From contig OU612045.1 of the NCBI GenBank assembly GCA_914767935.1, positions 62,012,190 through 62,076,189 of the forward strand: a stretch of DNA of 64,000 nucleotides, given 5' to 3'. Below the pieces are notes generated by a model. The model made no database searches, was not told the origin of the DNA, and saw only the letters and a program-made list of their open reading frames with translations. The translations under genes and the position numbers were made by a program. The stretch is from Coremacera marginata. Taxonomy: Eukaryota; Arthropoda; Insecta; Diptera; Sciomyzidae. Below are positions 32,871 through 46,063 of the stretch, in pieces (positions within the stretch are counted from its first letter, which is position 1; every line of letters starts with the position of its first letter).

Positions 32871-35800
32871 GATTTCAAGTTTGTTAGCTGTATTCAACAT
32901 TTTGTTGTTTTATATTGAATAGTCTTAAGAATTATTTGTTTTTATTAAAGCATATACGGGAGGTACCACGCTCCATTGCCTAATTATAACAAAATTTACC
33001 ATGTTTTTCTATAAATAACTGGAAGCTAAATACTTATTAAAATAAATATTGAGATATGTCAATACATATATTAATTTCGGTATTGAGTTATGATGCTCTT
33101 TTGCTAAAAATTGTTTTGAACATTTAGGTAGCCTTAAAATTCCTGTTGGTAGCCTGGATAAAGAACACGGAAAGGAGATGCAATTAAGATGCCCAGATTA
33201 ACAGTGCCAGTGTATTTTGCAAAAGCAAGAAAATAGGAGCCACGCTATAAAAGACTCAAACATCGTAAGTGACTGAAGTTTTAATGAGATAATTATATAA
33301 TAATTAGAAAATTTATTTTAATTATAATTAAAACACTAATATTGATCTATATGATAAAAGTCAAGGAATTCTGTCATATCAGGTAGCTTGTTATATGTGT
33401 TAAATAGCAGAAGGATTTCTGGTATATTTCCAGCTAGAATGCAAGAAAAAATTTACAAACGTATGAACCTTTAAAAGTTATTAAGTAACAAAAGAAAGTC
33501 TTTAAAGAAGCAACTTTTGTGCATAGGAGAAAATCGCAACGATAAAAACAAAGTTCCATGCATCGATCGCTCCCTTCGCCTTAATGAAAATGTAAAGGAA
33601 ATAGACGAAAAGTAGCTGTTAATGTACAGCATGGCTGAACTGTTAAACTTAACAGAGTTCAATGAGTCTATTAACATAATGAGCTGCAATTAAAGCGGTA
33701 TCACTTAAACACTCAGAGCGAAAAAATTACCCATACATTTTTTTAGTTTGTAAACTATGAAATAAAACATTTGTCAATAGCTGTCGTTATAAACGCTCAC
33801 GTCGAAGCACATGCAATTCATATTAATAACAATTCATATCATTTCAATGTAATCGACTGACAAGGTTTTAGGAAATGCGAATGGCGAATATCAATTACAA
33901 CAACATGAATTCAATTGAGACGGTCGGTCACATTTCATTTGCAGAAAATAGCTGATAGCAAATGCTACTTAGATATCCATAAAAACCACTAAACACATAA
34001 ATGCGACTGTTTATGTGTGTGTTGTGAGTGTGATAACATTTACACATATGTAAACGTACGTATTTCATAATTTTCATAAAGAAGAGCAAAAAAAAAAGAG
34101 TTTTTTTCAGAGCTCGCTTTCAAATTGACCAAAATTAATGTGCTTATTTTTAATTAAATTTGAACATTTTATAAAATGAAATGAGCCTGAATTTATTTCC
34201 TTTATATTTTCAAAGGATATTTTATATTTAACTAATTAATTTTAGACAATTTAAAAATTTCCATTTCACTGTACAGCGTTTTTCAGTTTTTTTTTTTCGA
34301 AATTACAGACTTTTATCAACGAGTTCTGGTAAAAAAAAGAAAAATCCTAGGTATGGGCTGAGTTTTAAAAGTTTACATCGAAGAATATTTAATACGGGTT
34401 TTAAGTTAACACTAATTTAAGCAATTTATGCAAATAAAGTATAAGAAACTTTTAAACCTTACATTTGACATAGTTATTGTGTTCACATACCTATTATACA
34501 ATTTTATGGGAAATATCTTTGTAAAGTATTTTACCCTCCAGCACCCTGTTTATAAGTATTTTTGAACCTCTTAAAAAAAGAAGGTTAAAGTATTGTATGA
34601 CAGTGTTTTATTTATAATTTTACTAAAAGTCACTTCGACAAGATTTCTCTACAGCTTACGTCCAAGTTCATCAACTAAAAGAATGATCATTGTGCATGTT
34701 CTCAAAAAAAGTTTCTTTGCATGCAGTGGCGGATCTAGAAACTGCCCTTGCGGGGACAACCGAATTACCAGAAGGAAATTTTTAAATTTTTTGGTTACGA
34801 ACAGTTATAATAATTGCTTAGAGACAGCTCATTTATGTGAATAATTTACTTATTTTATACCGGTATTTTATACTGAATATTCAAATATTGAAAAAATAAC
34901 ATTTGCATACAACGTAGTGCAATAAAAAATGTGCAAGGTGTTTTTTCTGCAAAATTAATATATAGTAGAAACATCGTCCGATAGTATTTTTGAAAGTTAA
35001 ACATATGATTATACATATGAATTTAAAAAATCAATGAAAATTGCAAAAGCTGCAGTTCAAATTTTAAGTCATCGAACGAAAATTGTTTGATTTAAGACGA
35101 TTTAGAAAAAGTGTGCTTTTTAAAACTGCCTTGTGGTGCTTTTCTGTAAAATTTGTTATATTGGAAATTAAATGTTTGTAAATTAAAACATGTAAGCGTG
35201 CGGTATATTTTGTTACGTGAATACACTTTTTCAAACAAAAAAACAAAAAAGTGTTTTCAAGCATAAAACATTTGTAAAACAGTATTATATACAAAGCCTA
35301 CAGTAATAACAAAAATTTTGCTGCAATTGCCTTTTACATGATACAATTACTGATAAAATTAAAATATTTTAGAAATTTTCAGTCATATAACATTTTTTAA
35401 TTTAAAATTTTAGTTTGAATAACTTGTAACGAAATCGACAAGAGCAACTTTTTTGCAACTTTATATAAAAAATTATAGCATTTAAAGAGAATTTGTTCCT
35501 AAACTTTTTTGTTGCAGCAAATTTTAAGAGTCTGGGGGACTACATCCCCCTATTCTCCTCAAACGAAAACTTTTACAACGCTGATACAGTTTCTGGTTTT
35601 GTCTCTTTTACCAGAATCCGTTGATAAAAGTTTAGAATATTTTTATATGTTGGATTGTGTTTTTTTTTTTTTTTTTCAAGTTTTAAAGCTGTTAATTATA
35701 ACAGTATCTGGAGCGAAACATGGTTAAAGCAGTGAGCGAAAAATGCTTGATATTATCATGAAAATCATTACGCAATTAATAAACTCAATGGATGTGGAAG

Positions 35801-36764
35801 GGATGGCTAACACGTTAGCTATTTGTATCAATATTAGGTTGTTTACGAACCACCATATCCATGTTAGAAAATATGGCTTATAAAAAAAAAAATAGTTAAA
35901 AAAATTGTTAAAAACAAAAACGATTGATATGAATCGTTGTTTGAATACGATATGCGAAATATTTTGAGGTTTTAATATGGCAATAAAAAGACAAATTTCA
36001 TTTTGCAAGTAACCATAAAAGTAAATAAAGTCGTAAACTATCAACTTTTCCAGGAAGAAAGAGTTAATAACTGATATTGTTTAGAGTACATTTTACAAAA
36101 TCTTGCTGCTATTGCTACAGCAATAGCTGTTGTATAAACTACAACAGCTACATATATTGCAACGATTCATATAAATAGAAGATATAAAAAATAATCCCAC
36201 CCATAAAAAGTATTAAAAATATATTTTGAACTATTTTAAAAATAAGATATGTTTCTGAATTTAGCTGCCAGGCCATAATGCCTGGATGACAAGCACATTT
36301 GCGGTCTTTAAAAATTATCAGTTTGTTAATATCTTTCTTTCTGGTAAACTAAAAACGATGAGAATTTTGAAACTACCGAAGGTCTGCATTCCATTGGCGA
36401 ATGATTTATGTTGTTTTTTGACAATCAAAAGGTTCAAACGTAGAACTTTTCGATGTTAAAATGTATGCGGATTATGTTAAGATTAAAGTAACTGTGGCGT
36501 TGATGTCATACTCTCTGATTAAATCCGCCATTTTTAAAATTGGATGAACTTAAAACGGAAAAATACGTTAATCTGCCTCTAAGTGTCACCTTCACTGAAG
36601 AAATCTATCTAGATAGTATCTTATTTAAAAGTATCATACTAGAATTATATTCTCTTAAAATGTTTTAAATTAGTAAGCTTAAAAAGAAATTTTGAACTGA
36701 ATATTCTGAAACATAAGATCAAGCTTTTCATAGCATGCAACAGTTAGGGAAATATTTACTTAGG
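32871..36764. other. Long AT-rich stretch, no gene recognised
   Basis: Almost 4 kb without supported genes. Notable: CAGTGGCGGATCTAGAAACT at 34726, which resembles a hAT-type terminus but has no partner found; and two overlapping perfect hairpins at 36108-36150. The open frames here are short and compositionally AT-driven. Confidence 0.35.
36108..36150. repeat. Two overlapping perfect hairpins
   Basis: GCTATTGCT-AC-AGCAATAGC (36108-36127; stem 9, loop 2) overlaps by four bases TAGCTGTTGTA-TAAAC-TACAACAGCTA (36124-36150; stem 11, loop 5). They cannot form together. Confidence 0.85.
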
Positions 36765-37741
36765 CATTCCGTTTGTAACGCCAAGAAGGAGGCGTGGCAG
36801 GTATAGAAAAATATATATATCAGCAACACCTTTTGAGTCGATTTTCATGTGTCCGTCTGTCCGTTGACAGGATTACAGCCGTAATTTTAAGGCTATCTGG
36901 AAGAAATTCAAAATATAAGTTTATTTTTCAAAATGGAAGATCAAGTTCGAAAATGGGCCAAATCGGATGAAAACCACGCTTACCTCCCATACAAAGTGAC
37001 TTTATTTTAACCATTAAATGTCTTTAAAATCCACAAAAATTAAAGAAATGCCTTGAAATTCGACACGTAAGCTTTGATTTTCAATTTAAAACCTGGCTAT
37101 GATATTTGGAAAAATCGAATGAAAACCACGCCTGCCTCCCATACAAAGTGGCTTTATTTTAAAAGTAAAATCTCTAAAAATCTGCTCAAATCAAAGAAAT
37201 CGGATGAAAACCCCGCCTACCTCCCATACAAATTCGCTTTATTTTAAACGGAAAATCTCTTAAGAATTTGCAAAAATCAAAGAAATGTTTTAAAATTTTG
37301 CACATATGCTTTGATATTTAATATAAACCATCTCTATGATATTTAGCAAAATCGGATCAAAACCACGCCTACCTCCCATACAGTGTGACGTCATCAAAAT
37401 AGGAAATCATTCGTTAATATATAAAACTGAATGTCATCGAATGTCGTGGCTAAAGACTTCGAATACACTTCAATTTGGCCGCGGGGGTGGAGGGGTATTT
37501 TAGCTTCGGTACTCTGCCGAAGCTCCATCCTTATTAGTTTGGCGTGTGATTAGAATAAACAAATTAGTATTTTTTTAATTTTTAAATTTTCTTCCAAAAA
37601 AGTTTTTTATATTGCCAACATTATAGATCGTCAAAAAAAGTAGTCCTACTTTTTAATGGGACCTCAAATTACATTCTCAAACAATGTTTTTCTTTTTATT
37701 TATCAGTCCTTCTAGAATTATTAAGATTTTCAATCAATAAA
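36765..37741 (-). repeat. Interspersed repeat family R1, copy 2 (inverted)
   Basis: Reverse complement of copies at 1-1020 and 19441-20508. It begins GGCATTCCGTTTGTAACGCC, has the GTCCGTCTGTCCGTTGACAG block (36851), then repeated ACCTCCCATACAAAGTGAC cores (36983, 37133, 37220, 37373), GCCGAAGCTCCATCCTTATT (37517) and the far end AATTATTAAGATTTTCAATC. This copy looks the most complete. Confidence 0.88.
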
Positions 37742-40675
37742 GTGTAATGTTCGAGTAATACTTGATAATGCAAAAGCTAGGAGTTTTTATGTAAAATAAT
37801 ATCCGTTTAACAGTTCGATTCTGAGCGGTAACGTTAATCTTATTACTAATGAAGTTCAAGTTTTAGTAACTTTTACACCCTTTTCGTATTCCGCAGTCAA
37901 GCCTTACCAGTGAATATTGTTACCATGTCCAGATGCAAGCAAAGAGCTTTATTTCTTCTTTAGCGACTTTACGACGTTTAACAGCGTTACCGAGTGCACA
38001 GAATACTGACCACTAAGACCTGAAACGAATTTCGGTAACAAGGTTACTATTACAGAATCAAACTGTAAATATTCGTTTAGAATAAAATATTCCTATATAC
38101 CACTAATCTTGCATCAGGTCAAAAAGACTTAAAATGAGTTTTAGTTTTTCTCAAAAAAAAGTAAAGAAAAAATCTATGGTATTTTGAATTGCCTATTATA
38201 TGTTTTGTAATTCTTTGAAAATATTAAATTAAATAAATTTGAATTAAAGTCTTTTGGTCGAGCTCTCTGATGAAGAGAACCATTCATAACAAAATTTTAA
38301 TGTGAGTACTCCATATAAAAAGGGGCGGGGTTCGCCCATCACTTTGTGAAAATAGGTTTTAAGGTGACTGAACTACTTGAAGCAAGCTTAGATATGTATT
38401 TCGTCATATGAGAAGCAAAAAACTTTTTAAGTATCATATCATCAATTTCGGATCTTTGACTGTTTTATTGATCCTCAGTTATGTTTTTTGCTTCCTATAG
38501 TACACAAGTGTCACACATATCATTCCTTGTTTTAAATATGGGCAAATAAGAAGACAAATTACATTAAATAAAATAAAAGGTGCACTTCCGGCTCTTAGAA
38601 TGTTGTTAATAAAAACGCCGTTTTTAGCTGTAGGAGTGTTAAATTTTGCAGGAACATGTATTTTGATATGGTGCATCATAATCAATCAAAAAGCCTATTT
38701 TGAATTTTTGGTAACTTACGGCGTTTTTGATTTCGTATGACGATTTCAAAATTTTTTAAAGCCCCCTTTGGACGGGTGCCCTTAGAAAAAAGGGCCGTAA
38801 GCCCCCATACTTTTGTGAAGCATTTCTGTTGTATGTGGTGGTCTGCACACAAAATTTGGTGTAGCTAGCTCATCTGCAAATACTTGTTGCTGAGACTTTG
38901 GGTTTCTGGCCCATTGTGCGTCCGTCTTATAGGTCCCGCTCAATGGAGAGAAAACACATAAGGACTCTCAGGCATCAGGAAGCTTCTTCCTCCTATACCC
39001 AAATCCGTAGACTACATCACACAAAAAATGTCTTTTGAAAAACAGTTTTATGTATCCATTCCCTTTCGAGAAGAGTGGGAGTCTGGGAATACTACATCCA
39101 GAGTTGCCATGAAAAAATGTTCATAACGTAATTTTTGCACTTAGCTCTTCGGATTCTCGTCGGATTTGTGAAACGAGAAATGTCTAGTCTTTTGCAAACT
39201 AAACCTACCAAAATATAAGATGCTAAGGAAAAAAGATTCTATATGGGCATTTCCACAAAAATGTCCATAAAAAAAAAAGATTGAATGTGTTTCGAAAGTC
39301 AATTTTTTTATCTAGTAAAATACTGATATATATGAACTTCGCATTCTGAAAATTTGAATGTCTTAATTAATATTAAAACCCTCGTCTACTGAATATATAG
39401 GACATGACACCTAGTAAACTTCGGCCATGGCCGAACTAAGATGTTAGTTACTCTTCTTAAGCTCTTTTCTCTCTACTTTGATTACACATTTTCTTAACAG
39501 AAATTTTATCGCGTGGGTTCTGTCGCGTGAGTTACGGCAAATAATTTTTGGAAACTCAATATATTTCTAAATAAGCAAAGCTCATCGGTAATGTGGGTTT
39601 ATTATGGAACTTCACTGTTTTCCCATTATTTAAATATTAAAAACAGAAACAGTTTATATGGTAAAATTCCCTGATTTTTTACAATCTAAACATGCTTGTT
39701 AAACACAGTTCCTTTTTTTGTAGCGTGAGTTACGCCCATATTTACCACTGTTATTCTTAATTAGGTACAGGAACGACAATTTTGGTATATCATACCATTA
39801 CTATTTCTTCTAAGGCATATGCACATAAGAAATTTTTTCTACATTAATAACATAAACTTCCGAGTAAATGAAGCTTTAAGTCGTACGCATGTCACGTGAG
39901 TTACGATCTAAATGCCCATATGGAAAATATCATTTTTGTAGTCATATACTGTGTTGGTTGTCATTTTACCACAACTGTCAACCTTCCACTTTTTGCATTT
40001 TACCAAAATCTACCACTTTCTTATTTCAGACATAATTTAACTATTTTCATATAAAATAAATTATATAATAATTCCAATATTAAAATTTTTATTACAATTA
40101 TTATATCAATCGATTTGGTATATAAAGAGTGGATGCAGTATGGTTTTAATATGAGAATTATTTCCAATAAAACTGATTAAGCGTGTAAAAATTACATTAT
40201 GGTATACTTCTTGTTAATTTTTGTGGTAGAGAAGAAAATCTACCACCATTTTTCCAAATCGATCACTAATTTTAGTCCCAATCTACAACTATTTAAAATT
40301 TAATTTAATCGGAATACGGAAAAATTTTGCAAAACGAAAATAAAATTAAAAAAAAAACTAAGAAAGTTAAACAAGTTTATGTATTTTATATTAAAAGAAA
40401 AGTTAAATTTTTCGAAAATTTTTAAAATTGGGAATGAGATTCAAGTGTGATGAAAATGAATAAAAAAAATTCCAAATTTATTACATTACGATGTTAATGG
40501 GTTAAGTGTTTCAATTGTAGCAAGGAAGCCAATGTATGTAAAACTAAACTGTTTTTCTTTTTATTTCGACGCTGATCTATGCCAAGGAGTGATATAACCG
40601 GAAATAGATCAAACATATCAAATGACATATTAAGGGGAAAAAATGCATCGAGAAATTTCGAAATTTATGGCATAA
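37742..40675. other. Intergenic, no gene recognised
   Basis: Nearly 3 kb without a supported open frame. A GC-richer patch at 38760-39020 (GCCCCCTTTGGACGGGTGCC) is unexplained. The perfect palindrome TTCGGCCATGGCCGAA is at 39420-39435. The phrase CGTGAGTTACG recurs (about 39526, 39725, 39895) in AT-rich surroundings. Confidence 0.35.
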
Positions 40676-40968
40676 GTGGCGGCCGTGGCGTGGTGGGTAG
40701 AGTGTGTGGCTCATACGCCAGGGAACCCAGGTTCGAATCCCCCATCTGACACAGAAAGTTTTTTCAAGTTTTTGCAAGCAAACTTGCAATGGCAAACCTC
40801 AGAGAGTAAAAAAAAAATTCCATAAAAAGCTTCTTGAGAACATAAGCCGCTCGGAGTCGGCATATAGCTGGTAGGTCCAGTTCTCGATAATTTGTGTTCA
40901 AACATTTCATAAGACACTCAACAAAGGCTGAAATGGCCATTTTATTTTTTTTTTTAGTTTTTTTTTAA
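40676..40968 (+). repeat. tRNA-headed SINE, copy B
   Basis: Head GGCGGCCGTGGCGTGGTGGG (A box) and CCAGGTTCGAATCCCCC (B box), then ATCTGACACAGAAAG and, after a ~50-bp internal deletion relative to copy C, CCTCAGAGAGTAAAA, AAAAGCTTCTTGAGAACATA, GCTCGGAGTCGGC and TAGGTCCAGTTCTCGAT. Ends GGCTGAAATGGCCATTTT with a T tract. Confidence 0.88.
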
Positions 40969-41827
40969 TCGGCAAAATAAGGCCGTATTTTTCCGGTCGC
41001 TAAAAAATCGCTATGTAAATTCAAATGTCCGCCATTTTGTCAAAAATCGATATTTTCAAAAATGCCAATGGCAAAGACTAGATTATACTGTCCACTTTGA
41101 TAATCTTTTTGGTTTTTTTGATTTTGATGACTACATATGAAGCAGGAGTGCGTACCGCGGAGGGCCTTTTATTTGCGGTACTTCACGGACCAAGGGATTA
41201 CTCGGCGAATATTGGATATTTTTCAATAAAAAAAAAATTGTAATATTTTTAAAAATGTGTATTATCATTTAAAAAAGAAATTGGTTTGATTACTGCCATA
41301 GGTTGTCTTTAGAAAAGTTCAGAAAAATGACTTTTTTCGCGCTTCTCGGTGCGTGGCACCCCTTAAATGTATTTTGGATTTGAAATCAAAACTTTTATAA
41401 ATTTAAAATCTCGAACTGCAAGCATTTAACTGCTAATTTCTATAACACAATCTTAAAGGGAATCAAGTTGAGCCACGCAAAAATGTTTGGCAAGAAACAA
41501 AATGTTTTAGAAGTAATGCCAAAAAGTTTTAGAAAAAAAAACTTTTCTACATACATTGTTTAAAATTATTACTCATATATTCACTGTTTTGTTTTTTCTT
41601 TATTCATGTTGCTGTTGTTATTTTTTCTTTTTTATTTTTGCAGTATAAGCTGCGTGCTTTATGAATTCAACGACCGTAGAGCAGACAACTTCAGCAGGCA
41701 CGAAGCATTAGATTCGCAAAGAATAACTAATTAACACGCTTGTTAGCACAAACAAGCTGACGGCGCGGAATCTCTAATCCCTTTGCAAAGAGGTGGTGGC
41801 GTTTTGACCGCAGCGGATGCGACTTAC
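40969..41827. other. Intergenic or intronic, no gene seen
   Basis: AT-rich. At 41642 the plus strand has a good acceptor (TTTATTTTTGCAG) followed by a 16-codon frame at 41659-41709 ending in TAG. I do not regard it as convincing. Confidence 0.3.
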
Positions 41828-43290
41828 CAACAGCTAATCAGTGTAAAGATAGTTAAAAGCGTCAAGAGCGAACTAGACACATTAACATCAGCAAGAAACA
41901 GTTAACATTAAATATGTGCGAAAAAAAAAAAAATATGCAAAAGTGCAAAAAACTGTTCGATGTCTTCTGCTTCATAAAGTAGATATAAATAGTTAAACAT
42001 AAATAAAAAAAAAATAATTATTATTACAATCCGTAATAATTGTTAATGAAATACCATGGAAATAATGAAAATAAACAAGCAGCACTCAAAACGTAAACGT
42101 CGATTAATCAATGGCTCAAACAAGCCAACAGTTCGTTGGACGCTACGATGATTTGCGATAGCCGCCTAAAACAGTCGATTGCTGTAAATATTGATTTTTT
42201 TTTTAAATTTGCAAATTAATTTTCCACAGTTATTTGTAGCTGTTTATGTGTGTGCAGCAAAAGCTGACGGCCAAAAGCTGTAGTAACAGCAACAGCAACG
42301 AATTCCAAATAACAAAGTTAGCTAAATTTTCTTGGCTCGTCAACGATTATTCAAAATATGTATATTTAAGCTATCACGTTTGAAAATGCAGCTAAAACAA
42401 AAAAAAAAAAAAACAAAACATGTGGCAACATTTGACAAATTTTGTTGATTGACATTATTTGACAAGCATTGCGCAATAAACAAGCAAAGATCAGGGTTGT
42501 TTTTTCAGGTAAAAAGTTTTCTGTCTTAATCTTTAAGCTAAGCGGCGAAAAGTTTATTTGTAGTAAAGCCCTATAAAAGTTAAAATTTTAATGCTTTGAC
42601 GCTCTGACGAGAAATTGATATTTAACAGTTTTTTTATGGCAAAACTTTTTCAGTTTAACAAAAAATTTTTTTTATTTGAAGAGTTTTTATAACTTTTGTT
42701 CTGTGTAATAAGAGTAACACAATAAAAAATGTTTGTAATTTTCTTATGTTGACCAAAAATGAACAGAATTTTTTGTCATTTTAATCAAGATTTTAGTAAC
42801 ACTTTTCACTTAAAAAAAAAAAACAACTTCTAGCTTACTGTTTAATAATTGAAAAATTTTTCTTGATTTTTCAGCAATTTTTCAGCAACGCAGGAAGACC
42901 GGAAGTTTTCTTTAAATTTTCACTAGAAATCAGCCAACACTTTGTTACCAATTCTTTTCTTCCTTTTTACACTCCCTGACAACAAGAGCGTTTCGTTTTT
43001 ATTATTTTTTTTTATTTCTTACTGCAACTCGTTGCTAACCATTTCAATCAAGTCAAGAAGTTCTAGCTTAACAGCACTTTTTTTATTCTTAGCGTATCGT
43101 AGCGTCGTTGCTGTTATCGCTCAGCCGCTGAGGCAGTGTTTAACGCTTGAAATCTCGTCACTAACTAAATTCAGCTCAAAGCATTGTGGCGCAGCGTAGC
43201 TCGGCTCAATTTAACTGAGCATGAAATAAACGACGATGATGATGAGTCGAGCTAGTGAGTGGCTGGAATCGAGTCTAACTATATTTAATC
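41828..43290 (-). other. Putative promoter/5'UTR region of an unidentified minus-strand gene
   Basis: A TE-poor, GC-richer block. On the minus strand a consensus donor GTAAGTCGC (41827-41819) follows CAGCTGTTG, and a TATAGTTAG/CCACTCAC pair near 43250-43285 could serve as TATA and initiator. The block contains CAG/CAA-type leader texture on both strands and no long open frame. Interpretation as a first exon is inference; the stretch could equally be an enhancer or plus-strand leader. Confidence 0.2.
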
Positions 43291-44109
43291 GAATGCAATA
43301 AGTGTTTAGTTAACGAACTGCAGCAACAACTAGCCAAGAAGCGGCAGCAAGTTCAAGTCTCAATGTTAGATTGTGCTAAGCGGTCTTGTTGCGTTCACTG
43401 CACTCGGCGCTCTAAGCCAAGTTAATTTATTGCTTGGCTTGCTCAGCTTGCAGTGAGGCAGCGCTTAGTCGGCTTAGTCGGCTTAGTCGGCTTTACCGAC
43501 TTTGGCCAGTCTGACTTACAACTCGAACATGGCGTGAACGGTGTTGTTGAAAGTTTGGGTCGCTATTAGGCCGGCTTTTTTGTTATAGCTGTATCTTATC
43601 TTATGTTCTTGGCTAGTGTATATTTTTTTCTTGTTGTTCTTTTTTGAGTTGGCTCAAACCATCACCTGCAACAACGAACTCAACGTCTTTCCGTTGGCTT
43701 GGTAACAGATATCAACAAACTCTGGCTCAGCAAAATTTATTTTTGGGGAGCTTCTGTTGTTGTTGCTGTTGTTCGGCTGTTTTTGATTCTGCTCGTTTTT
43801 TTTAGCCCTTTAGCTCTTTCAATTAGACTTCTAATACGCTTATTTGTGACTGACTCATCTGTTGAACTATGCTAGGAATGTGCTCGAGCAACTAAAAGCA
43901 CTTAAAGAGCCGCCAAATTGATACATAATATTTAATACAACGGAAGAATGTCAGAAGTTTTCTTATATTTTGCCAGCTGAACGATGCTCGAATAACAAAA
44001 ACAACAAAACAGAAACATAAGCCAATCAAGACCTTTGATAAACGACAGCAGATATAAATGAGAAAAGTAAAATATTCACAGCGAATTTTTTGAAAAATAC
44101 TCTCCCAAG
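43291..44109. other. TE-poor flank with short tandem repeats
   Basis: Three perfect copies of GGCTTAGTC at about 43463-43490, GCAGCAACAAC-type triplets (43320), and GTTGTTGTTGCTGTTGTT at 43755. Looks like regulatory or leader sequence. No coding sequence. Confidence 0.35.
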
Positions 44110-45090
44110 AAATCGTTATTTTTTGATATTCGAGAAACTGATTTGTATTTCTTTACCTACACACCGGGGACTGCTTCTATAAATGCGAAAGCATTGTGTT
44201 GATTCGGAAGACTGGTGATAGTTAGTTAGAGGGTGGAAAGACGGAGTAGTGTCGGTAAAGATTTGAGTTAAATATGGATAGCAGGGAACTTCCGAGGAAC
44301 ACAATTTTACTGAGCACTGACGAACGAATTATCTACGTTATGCGATGTTCTATTGGGCAAAGACCCCTGGTAGTACCTGTAAGGAAGGCTTAGACAACCC
44401 CGATTGCAACGATGTCCAAGAGGGTTGAGAGAAGATGAAATATTTTCAAATATATCACAAGTCGTTGAATCCGAACCCAAAATATGAACTTGAAGCCCCT
44501 GCCCAAAAGTGCAATTGTACTCCATTTTAGGCCTAATATATGAGGCTTAGATCATATGAAGATCAGATTTAGTGAAGTATTTCTTGTATCGTTTCAAAAA
44601 ACCAATGCACTTGGCTGCTTTTTTTGGCACATGAAAAATGTGATCATTCCAACGAAGATCTGATTGTATAGTTATACCCACAACGTCAAGAGCATCTGAC
44701 TCCACAAAATCTACACCGTTCATAATGAGTGGAGCTTAGGGACAATTGACTCACTGATGTTTTACCAGGCAACACTGAGTCTTGCTAGTATTAAGTTCTA
44801 TTCTATTAGCAAAATCCCAATCGGAGATTTTTTGAAGTCATCATGAAGTGTGCCATTCAAGTGTTGCCTCTTCTCCTTAATCTCCAAAGAGCTCGGCCGA
44901 CAAAAGCTGCAGTCGTCCGCAAACGAATGAATTGGGTTGTAAGTCAACGACAGAAGGTCGCATATTGCTATGGATTGATAGTTTGCAGGATTTGTAGCAT
45001 CGCCCTTTTTTGGGTACCGGCTAGACCCTTGAGACCTTGCAACAAGATAAAAATACTTCTTGGCATATCCTTTAAGACTCGGCAATCATA
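44110..45090 (-). pseudogene. Non-LTR retrotransposon (CR1/jockey-group) reverse transcriptase relic
   Basis: Minus strand. From 45085: YPKKGDATNPANYQSIAICD, a degenerate form of the IPKKGDPTNPANYRPIA motif of LINE reverse transcriptases, is fused after a large internal deletion to NPIHSFADDCSFCRP, the FADD active-site box. Then HLNGTLHDDFKKSPIG and, in other frames, GITIQSDLRWNDHIFHVPKK, AAKCIGFLKRYKKYFT, ASYIRPKMEYN and the tail LPYRYYQGSLPNRTSHN. Several stops and frame changes; fingers and palm are mostly missing. Clade assignment beyond CR1/jockey-like is uncertain. Dead copy. Confidence 0.7.
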
Positions 45091-45215
45091 CCCCTTAACT
45101 TCCAAATGCTATATCTTTTTTTGTATGGAGCTGCTATACACAGAAAAATAATTACGGCGTATTGTCTAAAATGACTTGGATAACTATTTTCATATGAAGC
45201 CTAAGCTTATTTTTA

Positions 45216-46063
45216 ACCGACTTCAAAAAGGAGGAGGTTCTCAAGTTCGTCGGTTTCTCTGTTTTTTATTTCTTTTTTTTTTTTTTTAAATGTATGTGCA
45301 TCGATAACTCCTCAACCATATGCCTGAATTCCATAATTTTTGGGGAACAGATATATATGATAAGCATGGAGGTGCCCGTAAAAAAGTGGGCGGTATTCGA
45401 TAACTGGGAGTGGCAATAATAGATCTCGCAATACTAAATACTAGTGTATCTCGAACAATATTGACACTAGGGTACTGCAATTTAGTGTAGGGGTAGGCAC
45501 AATTATTACAAATAAAGGGCAAGAAAATGGACGTGATTCAACAAATGGGCGTGGCAATATTAGAAAAACAGTGTATCTTGAATAATATTGACACTAGGGC
45601 ACTGAAATTTATTGTAGTACAGGGGTAGGCAGAATTATTAAAAATTATGGTCAAAGTATGCGTTATTGGATAAATGGGCGTGGCAATACTAGATAAACAC
45701 TATCGCAGTTAATACTGACGCTGGGGTACTGAAATAAAGTACAGGGGTAGGGACAATTATTGGAAATAATGCTCAAGAAAGTGGGCGCTTATATAACAAA
45801 GGGGCGTGGAAATATTAGAAAAACACTATATCTCGAATAATATCGACACTAGGGTAATAAAACTCGTTATAAGAATGGGTATAATAATTTCAAAACATGT
45901 GACATCTAATTTAAATTTAAGAGGCAGATATTTGAAATAACCAACAGACTTTTAGAATTTAATAGAACGCATTTTTTCGGAACAATTGTACTAATGTTGT
46001 TTATACTCTTTTTTCGAAAACTTATCATATTCTCTAAAAAGGAAGGAATAAACATTTAAAAAA
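45216..46063 (+). repeat. Repeat starting AACCGACTTCAAAAAGG, with four ~135-bp tandem units
   Basis: The left end is AACCGACTTCAAAAAGGAGG followed by AGGTTCTCAAGTTCGTCGG and a T tract. Inside, four diverged units share GGGCGTGGCAATA-type, CTCGAATAATATTGACACTA-type and GGGGTAGGCACAATTATT-type blocks (near 45405-45520, 45540-45650, 45670-45775, 45800-45870). The unit phrases GGACGTGATT, GCGTTATTGG and GGGCGCTTAT mark the period. It ends next to the palindrome, whose own ends read CAACCGACTACAAAATC, so the two may belong to one element (45216-46498). Confidence 0.65.

Noticed and set aside
34726..35540. Second hAT-like element starting CAGTGGCGGATC
   Set aside because: No inverted partner end could be found to the right.
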